A stretch of 64,000 bases of DNA from NCBI GenBank assembly GCA_947501625.1, contig CANMWN010000005.1:1-64000 (forward strand). Direction: 5' to 3'. A program made the translations under genes and the position numbers. Positions 46,862 through 56,505 of this stretch are shown in pieces. The notes beneath the pieces were generated by a model. It ran no database searches, had not been told where the DNA came from, and saw only the letters and a program-made list of their open reading frames with translations. Within the stretch, counting starts at the first letter, position 1; every line of letters starts with the position of its first letter. Origin of the DNA: an uncultured Flavobacteriaceae bacterium. GTDB lineage: Bacteria > Bacteroidota > Bacteroidia > Flavobacteriales > Flavobacteriaceae.

Positions 46862-47749
46862 TTACACTTCAAAACTCGCTCCACTCGCAGCAACACTTCT
46901 ATCAATTTTTCGCATCAACCCTTGCAATACTTTTCCTGGACCAACTTCAATAAATTCTGTTCCTCCATCAGCAATCATTGCTTGAACGCATTGTGTCCAT
47001 TTTACTGGTGCTGTTAATTGAGCAATCAAGTTTACTTTTATTTCATCAGGATCTGTAACTGCTTTCGCAACCACATTTTGATACACTGGACATATTGGTT
47101 CACTAAACGTAGTTTCTTCAATTGCAGCTGCCAACTCTTCTCTTGCAGGCTCCATCAAAGGTGAATGAAATGCGCCACCAACTGGTAAAACCAACGCTCT
47201 TCTTGCGCCTTTTTCAGTTAACACTTCACAAGCTTTATTAATTGCGTCTATTTCTCCAGAAATTACCAATTGTCCAGGACAGTTATAATTTGCAGCAACC
47301 ACAACACCATCAATCTCTGCACAAGTTTCTTCAACAACAGCATCTTCTAATCCTAAAACCGCTGCCATAGTAGATTCTTGCGCTTCACATGCTTTTTGCA
47401 TTGCCATAGCTCGTTTTGAAACCAATCGCAATCCGTCTTCAAAGGTAAGTGTACCATTAGCAACCAATGCCGACAATTCTCCTAATGAATGTCCTGCAAC
47501 CATTTCTGGCTTAAAGTCATCTCCTAAAACCTTTGCCAAAATCACCGAATGCAAGAAAATTGCTGGCTGTGTAACCTTCGTTTGTTTCAACTCTTCAGCC
47601 GTTCCTTCAAACATAATATCGGTAATATGAAACCCTAATATTTCATTAGCCTTTTCAAATAATTCTTGAGCAATTTCTGAGTTTTCATATAAATCTAAAC
47701 CCATTCCTGTAAATTGTGCTCCTTGACCTGGAAAAATATATGCCTTCAT
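46862..47749 (-). CDS. fabD: ACP S-malonyltransferase
   Basis: 295 residues. It moves malonyl from CoA to acyl carrier protein in fatty-acid synthesis. N-terminal FPGQGAQFTGMG, the nucleophile motif VAGHSLGELSAL (Ser about residue 91), the GGAFHSPLM segment with the catalytic His and VGPGKVLQGLM near the C-terminus are all family signatures. Length normal. It is preceded by a good TAnnTTTG promoter. It lies convergent to the sulfotransferase and is not in a fab cluster here. Confidence 0.95.
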   Translation of the reverse strand: MKAYIFPGQGAQFTGMGLDLYENSEIAQELFEKANEILGFHITDIMFEGTAEELKQTKVTQPAIFLHSVILAKVLGDDFKPEMVAGHSLGELSALVANGTLTFEDGLRLVSKRAMAMQKACEAQESTMAAVLGLEDAVVEETCAEIDGVVVAANYNCPGQLVISGEIDAINKACEVLTEKGARRALVLPVGGAFHSPLMEPAREELAAAIEETTFSEPICPVYQNVVAKAVTDPDEIKVNLIAQLTAPVKWTQCVQAMIADGGTEFIEVGPGKVLQGLMRKIDRSVAASGASFEV

Positions 47750-47779
47750 ATTTTATCGTTTTAGTATTTTTTTCGTGGG

Positions 47780-47807
47780 CAAAGATAGCAAATTATATTG
47801 TTGCAAA
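47780..47807 (-). promoter_or_regulatory. Promoter of fabD
   Basis: On the minus strand TTTG (complement of 47804-47807), a 16-base spacer and TATCTTTG (47780-47787) give a Bacteroidetes-type promoter with the spacer one base shorter than the usual range. It is about 31 bases upstream of the ATG. Confidence 0.55.
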
Positions 47808-47849
47808 AGTTTACAAATAAGAATGGTAAATAATTAGTATTTTCGTAGA

Positions 47850-48536
47850 ATGACGCAACGTAATACTATTCTGGCAAACAATATTTATCTGATTCTTGCA
47901 GGAATGTTTATTGCTGCTTTAGTTGCATCCAATCTCATTTTTCAAAAATTCTTTTATTGGAATCCTTTTGGAATATATCGATTTGAAATTTCGGTAGGAA
48001 TTTTACCATATCCTATTACATTTTTAATCACCGATATTATTTCAGAAATCTATGGAAAGAAAAAGGCTAACAGAGTTGTGGTTGCTGGAATTATTGCTTC
48101 CATTTTTTCAATGCTAATAATTTATGTTGCCAACGAAGTTCCTGCAATAGAAAATTCGCCAGTAAATGATGTAACTTTTACACAAGTTTTTGGACTATCG
48201 CCAATTGCAGTATTAGCCTCAATGATTGCATATTTATTTGCACAATTTATTGATATCCGAATTTTTCATTTTTGGAAAAAAAAGACAAATGGCAAACATC
48301 TTTGGTTCCGTAACAATTTCTCGACGTTTACTTCACAGTTTATTGATACATTTACAGTCTTGGCATTACTTTGTAGTTTCAAGGTCTTGCCATGGAGTAT
48401 GTTTGGTGGATTATTACTTAGTGGTTTTTTATTCAAAGTAATTGTTGCAGCACTTGACACACCAATATTGTATTTGGCAGTTCATTGGTTTAGAAAACGA
48501 TTTGATTTAAAAATAGGAGAAGAAATAACCTTATGA
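47850..48536 (+). CDS. YhhQ-type queuosine precursor transporter (VUT family)
   Basis: 228 residues with about six hydrophobic helices. The family features are FIAALVASNLIFQKFF, YPITFLITDIISEIYGKKKANRVV, an FAQFIDIRIFHFWKK stretch and a late conserved RNNFSTFTSQFIDTF segment. These proteins take up 7-cyano-7-deazaguanine or a similar queuosine precursor. That queA lies later in the window (57888) fits but is not proof. Its last four bases overlap the start of the next gene. Confidence 0.82.
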   Translation: MTQRNTILANNIYLILAGMFIAALVASNLIFQKFFYWNPFGIYRFEISVGILPYPITFLITDIISEIYGKKKANRVVVAGIIASIFSMLIIYVANEVPAIENSPVNDVTFTQVFGLSPIAVLASMIAYLFAQFIDIRIFHFWKKKTNGKHLWFRNNFSTFTSQFIDTFTVLALLCSFKVLPWSMFGGLLLSGFLFKVIVAALDTPILYLAVHWFRKRFDLKIGEEITL

Positions 48537-49348
48537 AAAAACAACATTTAAAAGAAACAACTGATTTTTTAAAATCGAATGGATTTACAAACCCAACAGT
48601 TGGAATTATTCTCGGTACTGGATTGGGAAACCTTGTAAATGAAGTGGACATTGATGTTGAAATTCCATATAACGACATTCCACATTTCCCAATTAGCACG
48701 GTTGTTTCTCATGCTGGAAAATTGATTTACGGAACATTATCTGGCAAAAAAGTAATCTTAATGGCTGGACGTTTTCATGCTTATGAAGATTATTCTTTAT
48801 GGGAAGTAACTTATGGCGTTAGAGTTATGAAAGAACTCGGCATTCAACATCTATTAATTTCTAATGCTGCTGGAGCCATAAACCTAAACTATAAAAAAGG
48901 TGATTTAATACTGTTGGACGACCATATCAACCTTCAAGGAGGTTCGCCATTGGTTTTTAAAGGAGCCAGTAAATTTGGAAATCTTTTTGCAGATATGTTA
49001 GAGCCGTATTCTAAAAAAATGAATAGCATGTTAAAGCATATTGCATCTGAAAATAATATTGATTTAAAAGATGGTGTTTATGCTGGAGTTTTGGGGCCTC
49101 AATTAGAAACAAGAGCCGAATATAGAATGCTTCAAATCTTAGAGGTCGATGCTGTTGGAATGAGCACTGTACCAGAGGTTATAGTTGCAAAAAGTATCAA
49201 TCTCCCTTGCGTTGCCATTTCAGTATTGACTGATGAATGCGATCCACAAAACCTTCAAGAAGTTGACATAAATGATATTCTGGATGTTGCCAAAGCTGCC
49301 GAGCCAAATTTAATTTTATTATTTAAAAAACTAATTGAGAAACTTTAA
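48533..49348 (+). CDS. Purine nucleoside phosphorylase
   Basis: 271 residues, the trimeric mammalian-like type. Motifs are GIILGTGLGNLV, AGRFHAYEDYSLWEVTYGVRV, LLISNAAGAI, LGPQLETRAEYRML and AVGMSTVPEVIVAKS. It releases the base from inosine or guanosine with phosphate in purine salvage. ATGA overlap with the transporter gene; the LacI-type regulator follows. Confidence 0.9.
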   Translation: MKKQHLKETTDFLKSNGFTNPTVGIILGTGLGNLVNEVDIDVEIPYNDIPHFPISTVVSHAGKLIYGTLSGKKVILMAGRFHAYEDYSLWEVTYGVRVMKELGIQHLLISNAAGAINLNYKKGDLILLDDHINLQGGSPLVFKGASKFGNLFADMLEPYSKKMNSMLKHIASENNIDLKDGVYAGVLGPQLETRAEYRMLQILEVDAVGMSTVPEVIVAKSINLPCVAISVLTDECDPQNLQEVDINDILDVAKAAEPNLILLFKKLIEKL

Positions 49349-49369
49349 AAATTACTATTTTAGGCTTTG

Positions 49370-50383
49370 ATGAAAAAACTTACAATTAAAGATATTGCAG
49401 AAAAATTTGGTGTTTCAATTTCCACAGTTTCTAAAGCACTTAATGACAGTCATGAAATTAGTGAAGCAACTAAAGAAAAGATCAACAAATACGCTAAAGA
49501 GAATAATTATAAACCAAATTTTAATGCCATAAACCTTAAAAATAGAAGCACTAAAACAATTGGGATAATTATTCCGAATATGCTAAATTATTTTTTCGCT
49601 CAAGTTTTTAAAGGAATTGAAAATGTTGCAAATAAAAAAGGTTATAAAGTAATTACTTGTATTTCTAATGATACTTACAGTAAAGAAGTTGAAATTATCG
49701 AAATGCTTTCAAATGGAAGTGTTGATGGCTTCATATTATCTCTTGCCAAAGAAACAGAATTATTACAAAATTTTAACCATATTCAAAATACTATTGATGA
49801 TGGAATTCCTGTAGTAATGTTTGACAGAACAACTGAAGATGTTAATTGCGATAAAGTTATTGCCAATGATTATAATGGTTCATTAGAAGCTGTTGAATTT
49901 CTTGCTAAAAAAGGCCATAAGAATATTGCTTTTATATCGACTTTAAGCAGTTTAAATATTGGTAAGCAGCGTTTTTTAGGTTACAAGAAAGGTTTAGAAA
50001 ATATAGGCATTGAATTCAATTCAGATTTAGTTATAAATATTTTTGAAAAGGATTATAAAAAATATGAAACTATTTTAACTCCGTTCTTTAAAAACAATAA
50101 AATTGATAGTGTTATTGCACTTGGTGAATCTGCAGCTATTGCAGCAATGAAAGCAGCTAAAAATCTAGGACATCACATCCCAAATGATATTTCTGTAATT
50201 GCTTTTTCTAACGGTATTTTAGCAAGACATTCAAGTCCAAAACTTTCTACAATAACTCAGCATGGAGAAATAATGGGAGAAACTACTGCCGAATTATTAA
50301 TTGAAAAATTAGAAACAAAACAAAAAGAGATTGCGACTAAAGTCATCAATACCGATTTAGTAATTAGAAATTCTACACGATAA
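49370..50383 (+). CDS. LacI-family transcriptional regulator
   Basis: 337 residues from ATG at 49370; a TTG one codon upstream is possible. Residues 1-55 form the DNA-binding helix-turn-helix (LTIKDIAEKFGVSISTVSKALNDS) and hinge helix; the rest is a periplasmic-binding-protein-like effector domain (KTIGIIIPNML, IPVVMFDR, DISVIAFSNG). It presumably represses or activates a sugar-use operon elsewhere, since only one gene lies upstream in the same direction. Its end overlaps the convergent DUF2797 gene by 11 bases. Confidence 0.93.
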   Translation: MKKLTIKDIAEKFGVSISTVSKALNDSHEISEATKEKINKYAKENNYKPNFNAINLKNRSTKTIGIIIPNMLNYFFAQVFKGIENVANKKGYKVITCISNDTYSKEVEIIEMLSNGSVDGFILSLAKETELLQNFNHIQNTIDDGIPVVMFDRTTEDVNCDKVIANDYNGSLEAVEFLAKKGHKNIAFISTLSSLNIGKQRFLGYKKGLENIGIEFNSDLVINIFEKDYKKYETILTPFFKNNKIDSVIALGESAAIAAMKAAKNLGHHIPNDISVIAFSNGILARHSSPKLSTITQHGEIMGETTAELLIEKLETKQKEIATKVINTDLVIRNSTR

Positions 50384-51167
50384 AATTTACGACCAAACCT
50401 TCATTTGCTCGGATATTAAATACTGTATTATCTTCAAATATTAAATATTGTCCTTTAATACCTTTTAAAACACCTTTATAGGTTGGAGTTTTAATAAGGT
50501 TCAAACTCTTCACTTTTTGTGGATATTCTTTCACTGGGAAATTAATTTGAGTTTCATTGACATTTTTATCTAGATAATATTCTTTTACTTCATCAGGTAT
50601 ATATGCTGCTAATTTCTCTTTTTCTTCTATTAAATTAACATCAGTGATTTCGTTTACCAGCATTTTTCTCCAATTGGTTTTATCAGAAACATGCTCTTTC
50701 AAAGCTACTTCAGTAATTCCTGCCAAGTATCTATTAGGAACCTCAACAATCTCAATTGCTTCATGTGCTCCTTGATCAATCCAACGAGTTGGAACTTGTG
50801 ATTTCCTTGTCACACCAACTTTTACATTACTTGAGTTTGCTAAATAAACAATATGAGGTTTCAGTTGCATTTCTTTTTCAAATTCTAAATCTCTATCCTC
50901 TTTTCCCAAATGTGCAGTACTCAATTCAGGTCTCATAATCCATTCTCCTGCTCTCGGCGTTTCATAAAAACAACTTTTGCAAAAACCTTGACGGTATATT
51001 TGCTTATCCAAATGACAATTCAAGCATTCATACTTCACAAACGAAAGTGTAATCTCTCTATCGAGTAATTGATTCATATTTAAAAAATCAGCCTCTAAAT
51101 CCAAATAATATTGTACAGTTTCATCATTAGAAGTCATCATTTTTTTAAGCACACCTTGATATTGCAT
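50373..51167 (-). CDS. DUF2797 protein with a zinc-ribbon-like site
   Basis: 264 residues. Four cysteines in two CxxC-type pairs, CLNC and CKSC (about residues 48-72), suggest a zinc ribbon. The second part shows the DUF2797 landmarks LKPHIVYLANSSNVKVGVTRKSQVPTRWIDQGA and KVGVTRK, a GIY-YIG-like region. It is a conserved protein of unknown function in Bacteroidetes and elsewhere. It overlaps the LacI gene by 11 bases and is divergent from the GH3-type gene, with 43 bases between. Confidence 0.85.
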   Translation of the reverse strand: MQYQGVLKKMMTSNDETVQYYLDLEADFLNMNQLLDREITLSFVKYECLNCHLDKQIYRQGFCKSCFYETPRAGEWIMRPELSTAHLGKEDRDLEFEKEMQLKPHIVYLANSSNVKVGVTRKSQVPTRWIDQGAHEAIEIVEVPNRYLAGITEVALKEHVSDKTNWRKMLVNEITDVNLIEEKEKLAAYIPDEVKEYYLDKNVNETQINFPVKEYPQKVKSLNLIKTPTYKGVLKGIKGQYLIFEDNTVFNIRANEGLVVNFIV

Positions 51168-51210
51168 AATAGTTTTGTATTTTTAACTCGATAAAGATAA
51201 TCAATAAACG

Positions 51211-52737
51211 ATGCCAATACCAATAGTAAACTCCATTATTTCTTGGTTCTTAAAAAAAAGAATCCATCAGATAGAACTGTTTATTAAGTATCCTATTGAT
51301 GTTCAGGAAGAACTGTTACACAGATTATTATTTATTGCCAAAGACACTGAATTAGGAAGGCAATTTGACTTTAATACTATCAAAGATTATCAAACTTTCA
51401 CCGATAGAATTCCTATTCAAAAATATGAAACTTTCGCACCTTTTGTAGAAAGAGCAAGAAAAGGAGAGCAAAATTTGTTTTGGAATACCAATATCAAATG
51501 GTTTGCAAAATCAAGTGGCACAACCAATGCCAAAAGTAAATTTATTCCTGTGAGCGATGAAGCAATTGAAGATTGTCATATGAAAGCAGGAAAAGACATG
51601 CTTTGTTTATATATTAACAATAATCCTGACACACAATTATTTACTGGCAAAGGGTTAAGACTTGGTGGAAGTTCGGCAGTATATGAAGACAATAATTCTT
51701 ACTTCGGAGATTTATCAGCAATTATTATAGAAAATATGCCTTTTTGGGCTGATATAAGTAGCGCTCCCAAACAAGAAATAGCTTTAATGAGTGAATGGGA
51801 AACAAAAATGGAAGCTATTATTAACGAAACAATTAATGAAAACATTACGAGTTTAGTTGGAGTCCCTTCGTGGATGCTTGTGTTGTTGAATCGTGTGTTG
51901 GAAACTACTGGAAAAGATAATATTTTGGAAGTTTGGCCAAACCTAGAAGTGTATTTTCATGGAGGCGTAAATTTCAATCCGTATAGAGAACAATTTAAAA
52001 AACTAATTCCAAAAAAAGACTTTAAGTACTACGAAACTTATAATGCTTCTGAAGGGTTTTTTGCGATTCAAGACCAAAATGGTTCTAAAGAATTATTGTT
52101 AATGCTTGACTATGGAATCTTTTATGAATTTATTCCTATGAACTCTTACGATGGCGAAAATTCAACAGCCATTCAACTATCAGATGTTGAATTAGACACC
52201 AACTACGCAATAGTTATTACTACAAACGGAGGTTTATGGCGATATTTAGTTGGAGATACGATTAAGTTTACATCTCTTGATCCATACCGAATTAAAATTA
52301 CTGGTCGAACTAAACATTTCATCAATGTATTTGGAGAAGAATTGATTATTGAAAACGTAGAAGATGCACTTAAAAAAGCCTGTAAAAAGACAAAGGCTAC
52401 CATAATTGATTATACAGTCGCTCCCATTTTCATGAAAGACAAAGAAAATGGTGGACATGAATGGATGATTGAATTTAGCAAAGCACCAAAAAATATCGAC
52501 TACTTTACCGAATTACTTGACAATGCTTTAAAGGCAATCAATTCTGACTACGAAGCAAAACGTTATAATAACATGACATTAGCAATGCCAAAAGTACACC
52601 AAGCAAGGAAAGGGTTATTTTATGACTGGCTGAAAATGAAAGGCAAATTAGGTGGGCAACACAAAGTTCCTAGACTATCAAATCAACGAACTTTTATTGA
52701 AGAGTTACTGCAATTGGAAATTGTGACAAGTAATTAA
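51211..52737 (+). CDS. GH3-family acyl-adenylate-forming enzyme
   Basis: 508 residues of the GH3 fold (ANL-like). ATP-binding loop SSGTTNAKSKFIPVS, and later YNASEGFFAIQ and GLWRYLVGDTIKFTS, which fit the adenylation core. Plant GH3 proteins link amino acids to auxin or jasmonate; bacterial members have no settled substrate. An acyl-amino-acid or lipid role is possible. A TAnnTTTG box lies at 51170-51177. The neighbouring genes give no operon clue. Its stop overlaps the convergent lipoprotein stop by four bases. Confidence 0.85.
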   Translation: MPIPIVNSIISWFLKKRIHQIELFIKYPIDVQEELLHRLLFIAKDTELGRQFDFNTIKDYQTFTDRIPIQKYETFAPFVERARKGEQNLFWNTNIKWFAKSSGTTNAKSKFIPVSDEAIEDCHMKAGKDMLCLYINNNPDTQLFTGKGLRLGGSSAVYEDNNSYFGDLSAIIIENMPFWADISSAPKQEIALMSEWETKMEAIINETINENITSLVGVPSWMLVLLNRVLETTGKDNILEVWPNLEVYFHGGVNFNPYREQFKKLIPKKDFKYYETYNASEGFFAIQDQNGSKELLLMLDYGIFYEFIPMNSYDGENSTAIQLSDVELDTNYAIVITTNGGLWRYLVGDTIKFTSLDPYRIKITGRTKHFINVFGEELIIENVEDALKKACKKTKATIIDYTVAPIFMKDKENGGHEWMIEFSKAPKNIDYFTELLDNALKAINSDYEAKRYNNMTLAMPKVHQARKGLFYDWLKMKGKLGGQHKVPRLSNQRTFIEELLQLEIVTSN

Positions 52738-53285
52738 TTTTGAATTGGTAATTTAAGTTTATTGAATACACCATAAAATTTCTTTTTTGATGAATTATTC
52801 CTTTTAATTAATTTACCAAAATATGTAGCAACTTTAGCTCTCATTTCATTATTTTCCAATACATCATTTTCTTTATCATCAAAAACCATAATTGTTGCAT
52901 AAATATGTTTCCACTCTTCATAACCAAATGTGTAAATAGTGTATTTATTTCCATCTTTAAACAAATCAATATTTCTCCATAATAATATTGGAACATTAGA
53001 GTCTTTAGGATAAATATACTGATTCCAATTCCCAAATTTATCATACATCACTTTATGAGTAGTAAATGATGAACCAACACATTGATATCTTATTTCATTA
53101 TAGGAAATTGTATCATTCTTAACAATAGTATTATAATTGTCAAATACTATTTTAGAATAATTATTTGTATAAGTTTCAGCGCAAATAGTTATCTTTTCTT
53201 CTTTTAACTCTAAATAATCTTTAGGTTTTGTACCACAACTCAAAACTAAAAATAAGAACAATAGATTAAAAAATAAATTTCTCAT
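52734..53285 (-). CDS. Lipoprotein of unknown function
   Basis: 183 residues from ATG at 53283-53285. A longer frame with an extra nine N-terminal residues exists, but MRNLFFNLLFLFLVLSCG is the lipoprotein signal, with lipobox VLSC. The rest is beta-rich with several Tyr/Trp residues (YRCQVG-like stretch, FGYEEWKHIYATIMVF) and ends FNKLKLPIQN. No known family was recognised. The stop overlaps the GH3 gene. It has 10 bases to the polyprenyl synthase gene upstream and so may be co-transcribed with it. Confidence 0.65.
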   Translation of the reverse strand: MRNLFFNLLFLFLVLSCGTKPKDYLELKEEKITICAETYTNNYSKIVFDNYNTIVKNDTISYNEIRYQCVGSSFTTHKVMYDKFGNWNQYIYPKDSNVPILLWRNIDLFKDGNKYTIYTFGYEEWKHIYATIMVFDDKENDVLENNEMRAKVATYFGKLIKRNNSSKKKFYGVFNKLKLPIQN

Positions 53286-53295
53286 AGCAATACCG

Positions 53296-54273
53296 TTAAA
53301 TCTCCCGTTCAATCACATAATTCACCATTTTCACTAGCGAATCTTTATATTCAGAAGTTGGATAAGCATTTAAAATAGTTAAAGCCTGTTGTTGATAGTC
53401 TTTCATTTTTGAAGTCGTGTATTCAATTCCACCTTTTTCTTTTACAAACTTGATAACTTCTTTAACTCGCTTCTTGTTTTTGTTATGATTCTTCACCGAG
53501 TTTATCAACCATTTTTTTTCTGATGGCTCACAATTGTTTAATGCATAAATCAAAGGCAAAGTCATTTTTTGTTCTTTGATATCTATTCCTGTTGGTTTTC
53601 CAATTTTTTCATCAGAATAGTCAAATAAATCATCTTTGATTTGAAAAGCAATTCCAATCAACTCGCCAAATTTGCGCATTCGTTCAATTTCTTCTTTGCC
53701 ACTCCCAACTGATGCTGCTCCAATACCGCAACATGCCGCTATCAAAGTTGCTGTTTTTTGACGGATAATATCAAAATAAACCGCTTCTGTAATATCTAAT
53801 TTTCGTGCTTTCTCTATCTGCAACAACTCTCCTTCACTCATTTCACGAACCGCAACTGAAATCAATTTTAAAATATCAAAATCATCATTATCAATTGAAG
53901 TTAATAAGCCTTTAGACAATAAAAAATCACCAACTAAAACGGCAATTTTATTTTTCCACAAAGCATTTAATGAAAAGAAACCTCTTCTACGATTGCTATC
54001 GTCAACAACGTCATCGTGTACTAAAGTAGCGGTGTGAATTAATTCAATTACTGAAGCTCCACGATACGTTCTTTCTTCAAACTTACCGCCTGAAACCATT
54101 TTGGCAACTAAAAAAACAAACATTGGTCGCATTTGTTTTCCTTTCCTTCTTACAATATAATGAGTGATTCTGTTGAGTAACGGAACATTGGAAACCATTG
54201 TTTCTTTGAACTTACTTTCAAAGAGTTCCATTTCTTTTAAAATGGGCTGTTTTATATATTCAACTGGTTTCAT
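53296..54273 (-). CDS. Trans-polyprenyl diphosphate synthase
   Basis: 325 residues. The first Asp-rich motif is DDVVDD (about 92-97; HTATLVHDDVVDDSNRRRG) and the second DDLFDYS (in FQIKDDLFDYS). It extends allylic diphosphates with isopentenyl diphosphate; the tail of menaquinone is a likely product, given the menaquinone pathway, but chain length cannot be read. A TAnnTTTG box is at 54284-54291. Confidence 0.92.
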   Translation of the reverse strand: MKPVEYIKQPILKEMELFESKFKETMVSNVPLLNRITHYIVRRKGKQMRPMFVFLVAKMVSGGKFEERTYRGASVIELIHTATLVHDDVVDDSNRRRGFFSLNALWKNKIAVLVGDFLLSKGLLTSIDNDDFDILKLISVAVREMSEGELLQIEKARKLDITEAVYFDIIRQKTATLIAACCGIGAASVGSGKEEIERMRKFGELIGIAFQIKDDLFDYSDEKIGKPTGIDIKEQKMTLPLIYALNNCEPSEKKWLINSVKNHNKNKKRVKEVIKFVKEKGGIEYTTSKMKDYQQQALTILNAYPTSEYKDSLVKMVNYVIEREI

Positions 54274-54283
54274 TAAGAGAAGT

Positions 54284-54291
54284 CAAAAATA
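54284..54291 (-). promoter_or_regulatory. Probable -7 box of the polyprenyl synthase gene
   Basis: Minus-strand TATTTTTG, 10 bases before the ATG. There is no clear -33 box. Confidence 0.4.
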
Positions 54292-54333
54292 AGAAAAATA
54301 TAAATTCTTCATTGTGTCTAGAGCGACATTTAA

Positions 54334-55380
54334 CTATTTTGTTTTGTTTGCCAATTGTCCACAGGCAGCATCAATATCTTTACCTCTGCTTCGGCGAACA
54401 TTCACAACAATATCATTCATTTCCAATACACTTACATAGTCATTTATCGCTCGCGATTGCGCTTGCTGAAATTCACCATCATCAATAGGGTTATACTCAA
54501 TAATATTAACTTTACATGGCACATACTTACAATATTTTACCAATGCGTCAATTGCCTCTCTTGTATCATTAATCCCATTCCAGACAATATACTCATAGGT
54601 TATCATTCTTTGGGTTTTTTCATACCAATATTCTAATGCTTCTCTTAAATCATCTAATGGGAAATTTTCATTAAATGGCATAATTTGAGTGCGCACCTCA
54701 TCAATTGCGGAATGTAATGAAACTGCTAGATTGAATTTAACCTCATCATCAGCCATTTTCTTTATCATTTTAGGAATTCCAGAAGTTGATAGCGTAATTC
54801 TTTTAGGAGACATTCCTAAACCCTCTGGTGAAGTTATTTTATCGATAGATTTAAGCACATTATTATAGTTCATCAATGGCTCTCCCATACCCATAAAAAC
54901 AATATTGGTCAATTTTCTATTGTGATACAATAAACTCTCTTGGTTTATTGCTGCAACTTGGTCATATATTTCATCTGGATTTAAATTACGCATTCTTTTC
55001 AATCTGGATGTAGCACAAAACTTACAATCCAAACTACAACCAACTTGACTAGAAACACAAGCTGTAGTTCTAGTTTCGGTAGGTATTAAAACCGACTCAA
55101 CCATCAAGCCATCATGCAATCTCACAGCATTTTTGATAGTTCCATCATTACTTCGTTGCATTTGATCAACACTAATATGATTGATAACAAAATTTTCTTC
55201 CAACATTTTTCTAGTCTCTTTTGATATATTTGTCATTTCATCAAAAGAATGAGAAACCTTACTCCATAGCCACTCATACACTTGATTCCCACGAAATGCC
55301 TTATCTCCATTTTCAATAAAAAAATCGCGCAATTGCTCTTTGGTAAGTGATCGAATATCTCTTTTTTTATCCTTCATCAT
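54334..55380 (-). CDS. rlmN: Dual-specificity rRNA/tRNA methyltransferase RlmN
   Basis: 348 residues, a radical SAM enzyme. The cluster motif CSLDCKFC (CX3CX2C) is present, along with GMGEPLMNYNNVL and RITLSTSGIPK. It methylates C2 of A2503 in 23S rRNA and of A37 in some tRNAs. The C-terminal GQLANKTK has the second catalytic Cys just before (AACGQL). Length matches the family; gene stands alone. Confidence 0.95.
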   Translation of the reverse strand: MMKDKKRDIRSLTKEQLRDFFIENGDKAFRGNQVYEWLWSKVSHSFDEMTNISKETRKMLEENFVINHISVDQMQRSNDGTIKNAVRLHDGLMVESVLIPTETRTTACVSSQVGCSLDCKFCATSRLKRMRNLNPDEIYDQVAAINQESLLYHNRKLTNIVFMGMGEPLMNYNNVLKSIDKITSPEGLGMSPKRITLSTSGIPKMIKKMADDEVKFNLAVSLHSAIDEVRTQIMPFNENFPLDDLREALEYWYEKTQRMITYEYIVWNGINDTREAIDALVKYCKYVPCKVNIIEYNPIDDGEFQQAQSRAINDYVSVLEMNDIVVNVRRSRGKDIDAACGQLANKTK

Positions 55381-55476
55381 TTAAAAACTAGTGGTAAAAC
55401 CAGTGAATTTTAATTTGTTACAAAGTAAATAATTATATTGCATTCAATATTGTAAAAAGCAGAATTTATTAAGTCT

Positions 55477-56502
55477 ATGAAATTAAGCATAATTGTTCCT
55501 ATGTACAATGAAGAAAAGTACATTATTCATTGTTTAAAAAGTTTGCTGGATCAAAATATATCTAAAGATGAATATGAGATACTAGTGATAGATGATGGCT
55601 CTACTGACAAAAGTTTAGAAATTGTTAAAGAGTTTCATAAAAACACCCCTAATTCTAATATCTCAATTCACACTAAAAAAAATGGTGGGTTAAGTGATGC
55701 TAGAAATTTTGGGTACCCTCTTGCAAAAGGAAAATATATTTATTTTGTCGATTCTGATGATTATATTGCCTCTAATGTTTTAAATCAACTTCTAACTTGT
55801 TTAGAAAAAAACAAACTAGAAATTTTATCTTTTGATTGTATAAATACGACAGATTTAAACTTAAAAGAATCCAAAAATAAAAACCTTGTCAATTCTAATA
55901 TTGTTGTATCCAATGGCATTGAATATATGGCCAACAATCACTTTCATCATGCGGTTTGGTCCTATATAGTTTCTAAAGAGTTTTTAGAAAAAACTAAAAT
56001 TACATTTGTAAAAGATTTACTATTGGAGGACTGTGCATATACTCCAAACCTTTTTTTCAAAACCAATAGAATTGCTCATCTCAATATTGACGTTTACAGA
56101 TACTTACAAATTAAGCCAAATTCAATTATGAGAAAATTGGATGCAGCTCACTTAGATAGAATGATAGAAAGTCACAATTATATTTTTGAAGAAATAAATT
56201 CAATTATTAATCAACTTGATACTAATGAATTAACACAAAAAAAGTGTCGTAAACGATTAAATAACAGGCAGCAAACTTTACTATTTTTCTTATTATCTAA
56301 GTTAGTAAAAACCAATTATCCATTAGAAGATTTAAAAAATGCCATACATGAATTTGAACAACTTAACGTATATCCTTTAAACAATTTTATAAGTGAGAAG
56401 TATAACGGAATTAAATATGAAATCTTGTCAAGGGTATTTGGTTATAAAAACTTATTGTTTCCATTTACCAAAATCTATAGAAAAATAAATGGTGTTTCTT
56501 AA
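55477..56502 (+). CDS. Family 2 glycosyltransferase
   Basis: 341 residues. GT2 fold: LSIIVPMYNEEKYI, EILVIDDGSTDKS, a NGGLSDARNFG donor site and the VDSDD metal-binding motif (YFVDSDDYI). It transfers a sugar to an unknown acceptor in surface-glycan synthesis; the second half has no membrane helices. Convergent with the PaaK/CapK-like gene, from which it is separated by three bases. The two look like an islet between rlmN and queA. Confidence 0.88.
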   Translation: MKLSIIVPMYNEEKYIIHCLKSLLDQNISKDEYEILVIDDGSTDKSLEIVKEFHKNTPNSNISIHTKKNGGLSDARNFGYPLAKGKYIYFVDSDDYIASNVLNQLLTCLEKNKLEILSFDCINTTDLNLKESKNKNLVNSNIVVSNGIEYMANNHFHHAVWSYIVSKEFLEKTKITFVKDLLLEDCAYTPNLFFKTNRIAHLNIDVYRYLQIKPNSIMRKLDAAHLDRMIESHNYIFEEINSIINQLDTNELTQKKCRKRLNNRQQTLLFFLLSKLVKTNYPLEDLKNAIHEFEQLNVYPLNNFISEKYNGIKYEILSRVFGYKNLLFPFTKIYRKINGVS

Positions 56503-56505
56503 AAT

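Noticed and set aside
53286-53312. Nine-residue upstream extension of the lipoprotein
   Set aside because: It would place polar residues ahead of a complete lipoprotein signal that starts at the ATG at 53285.
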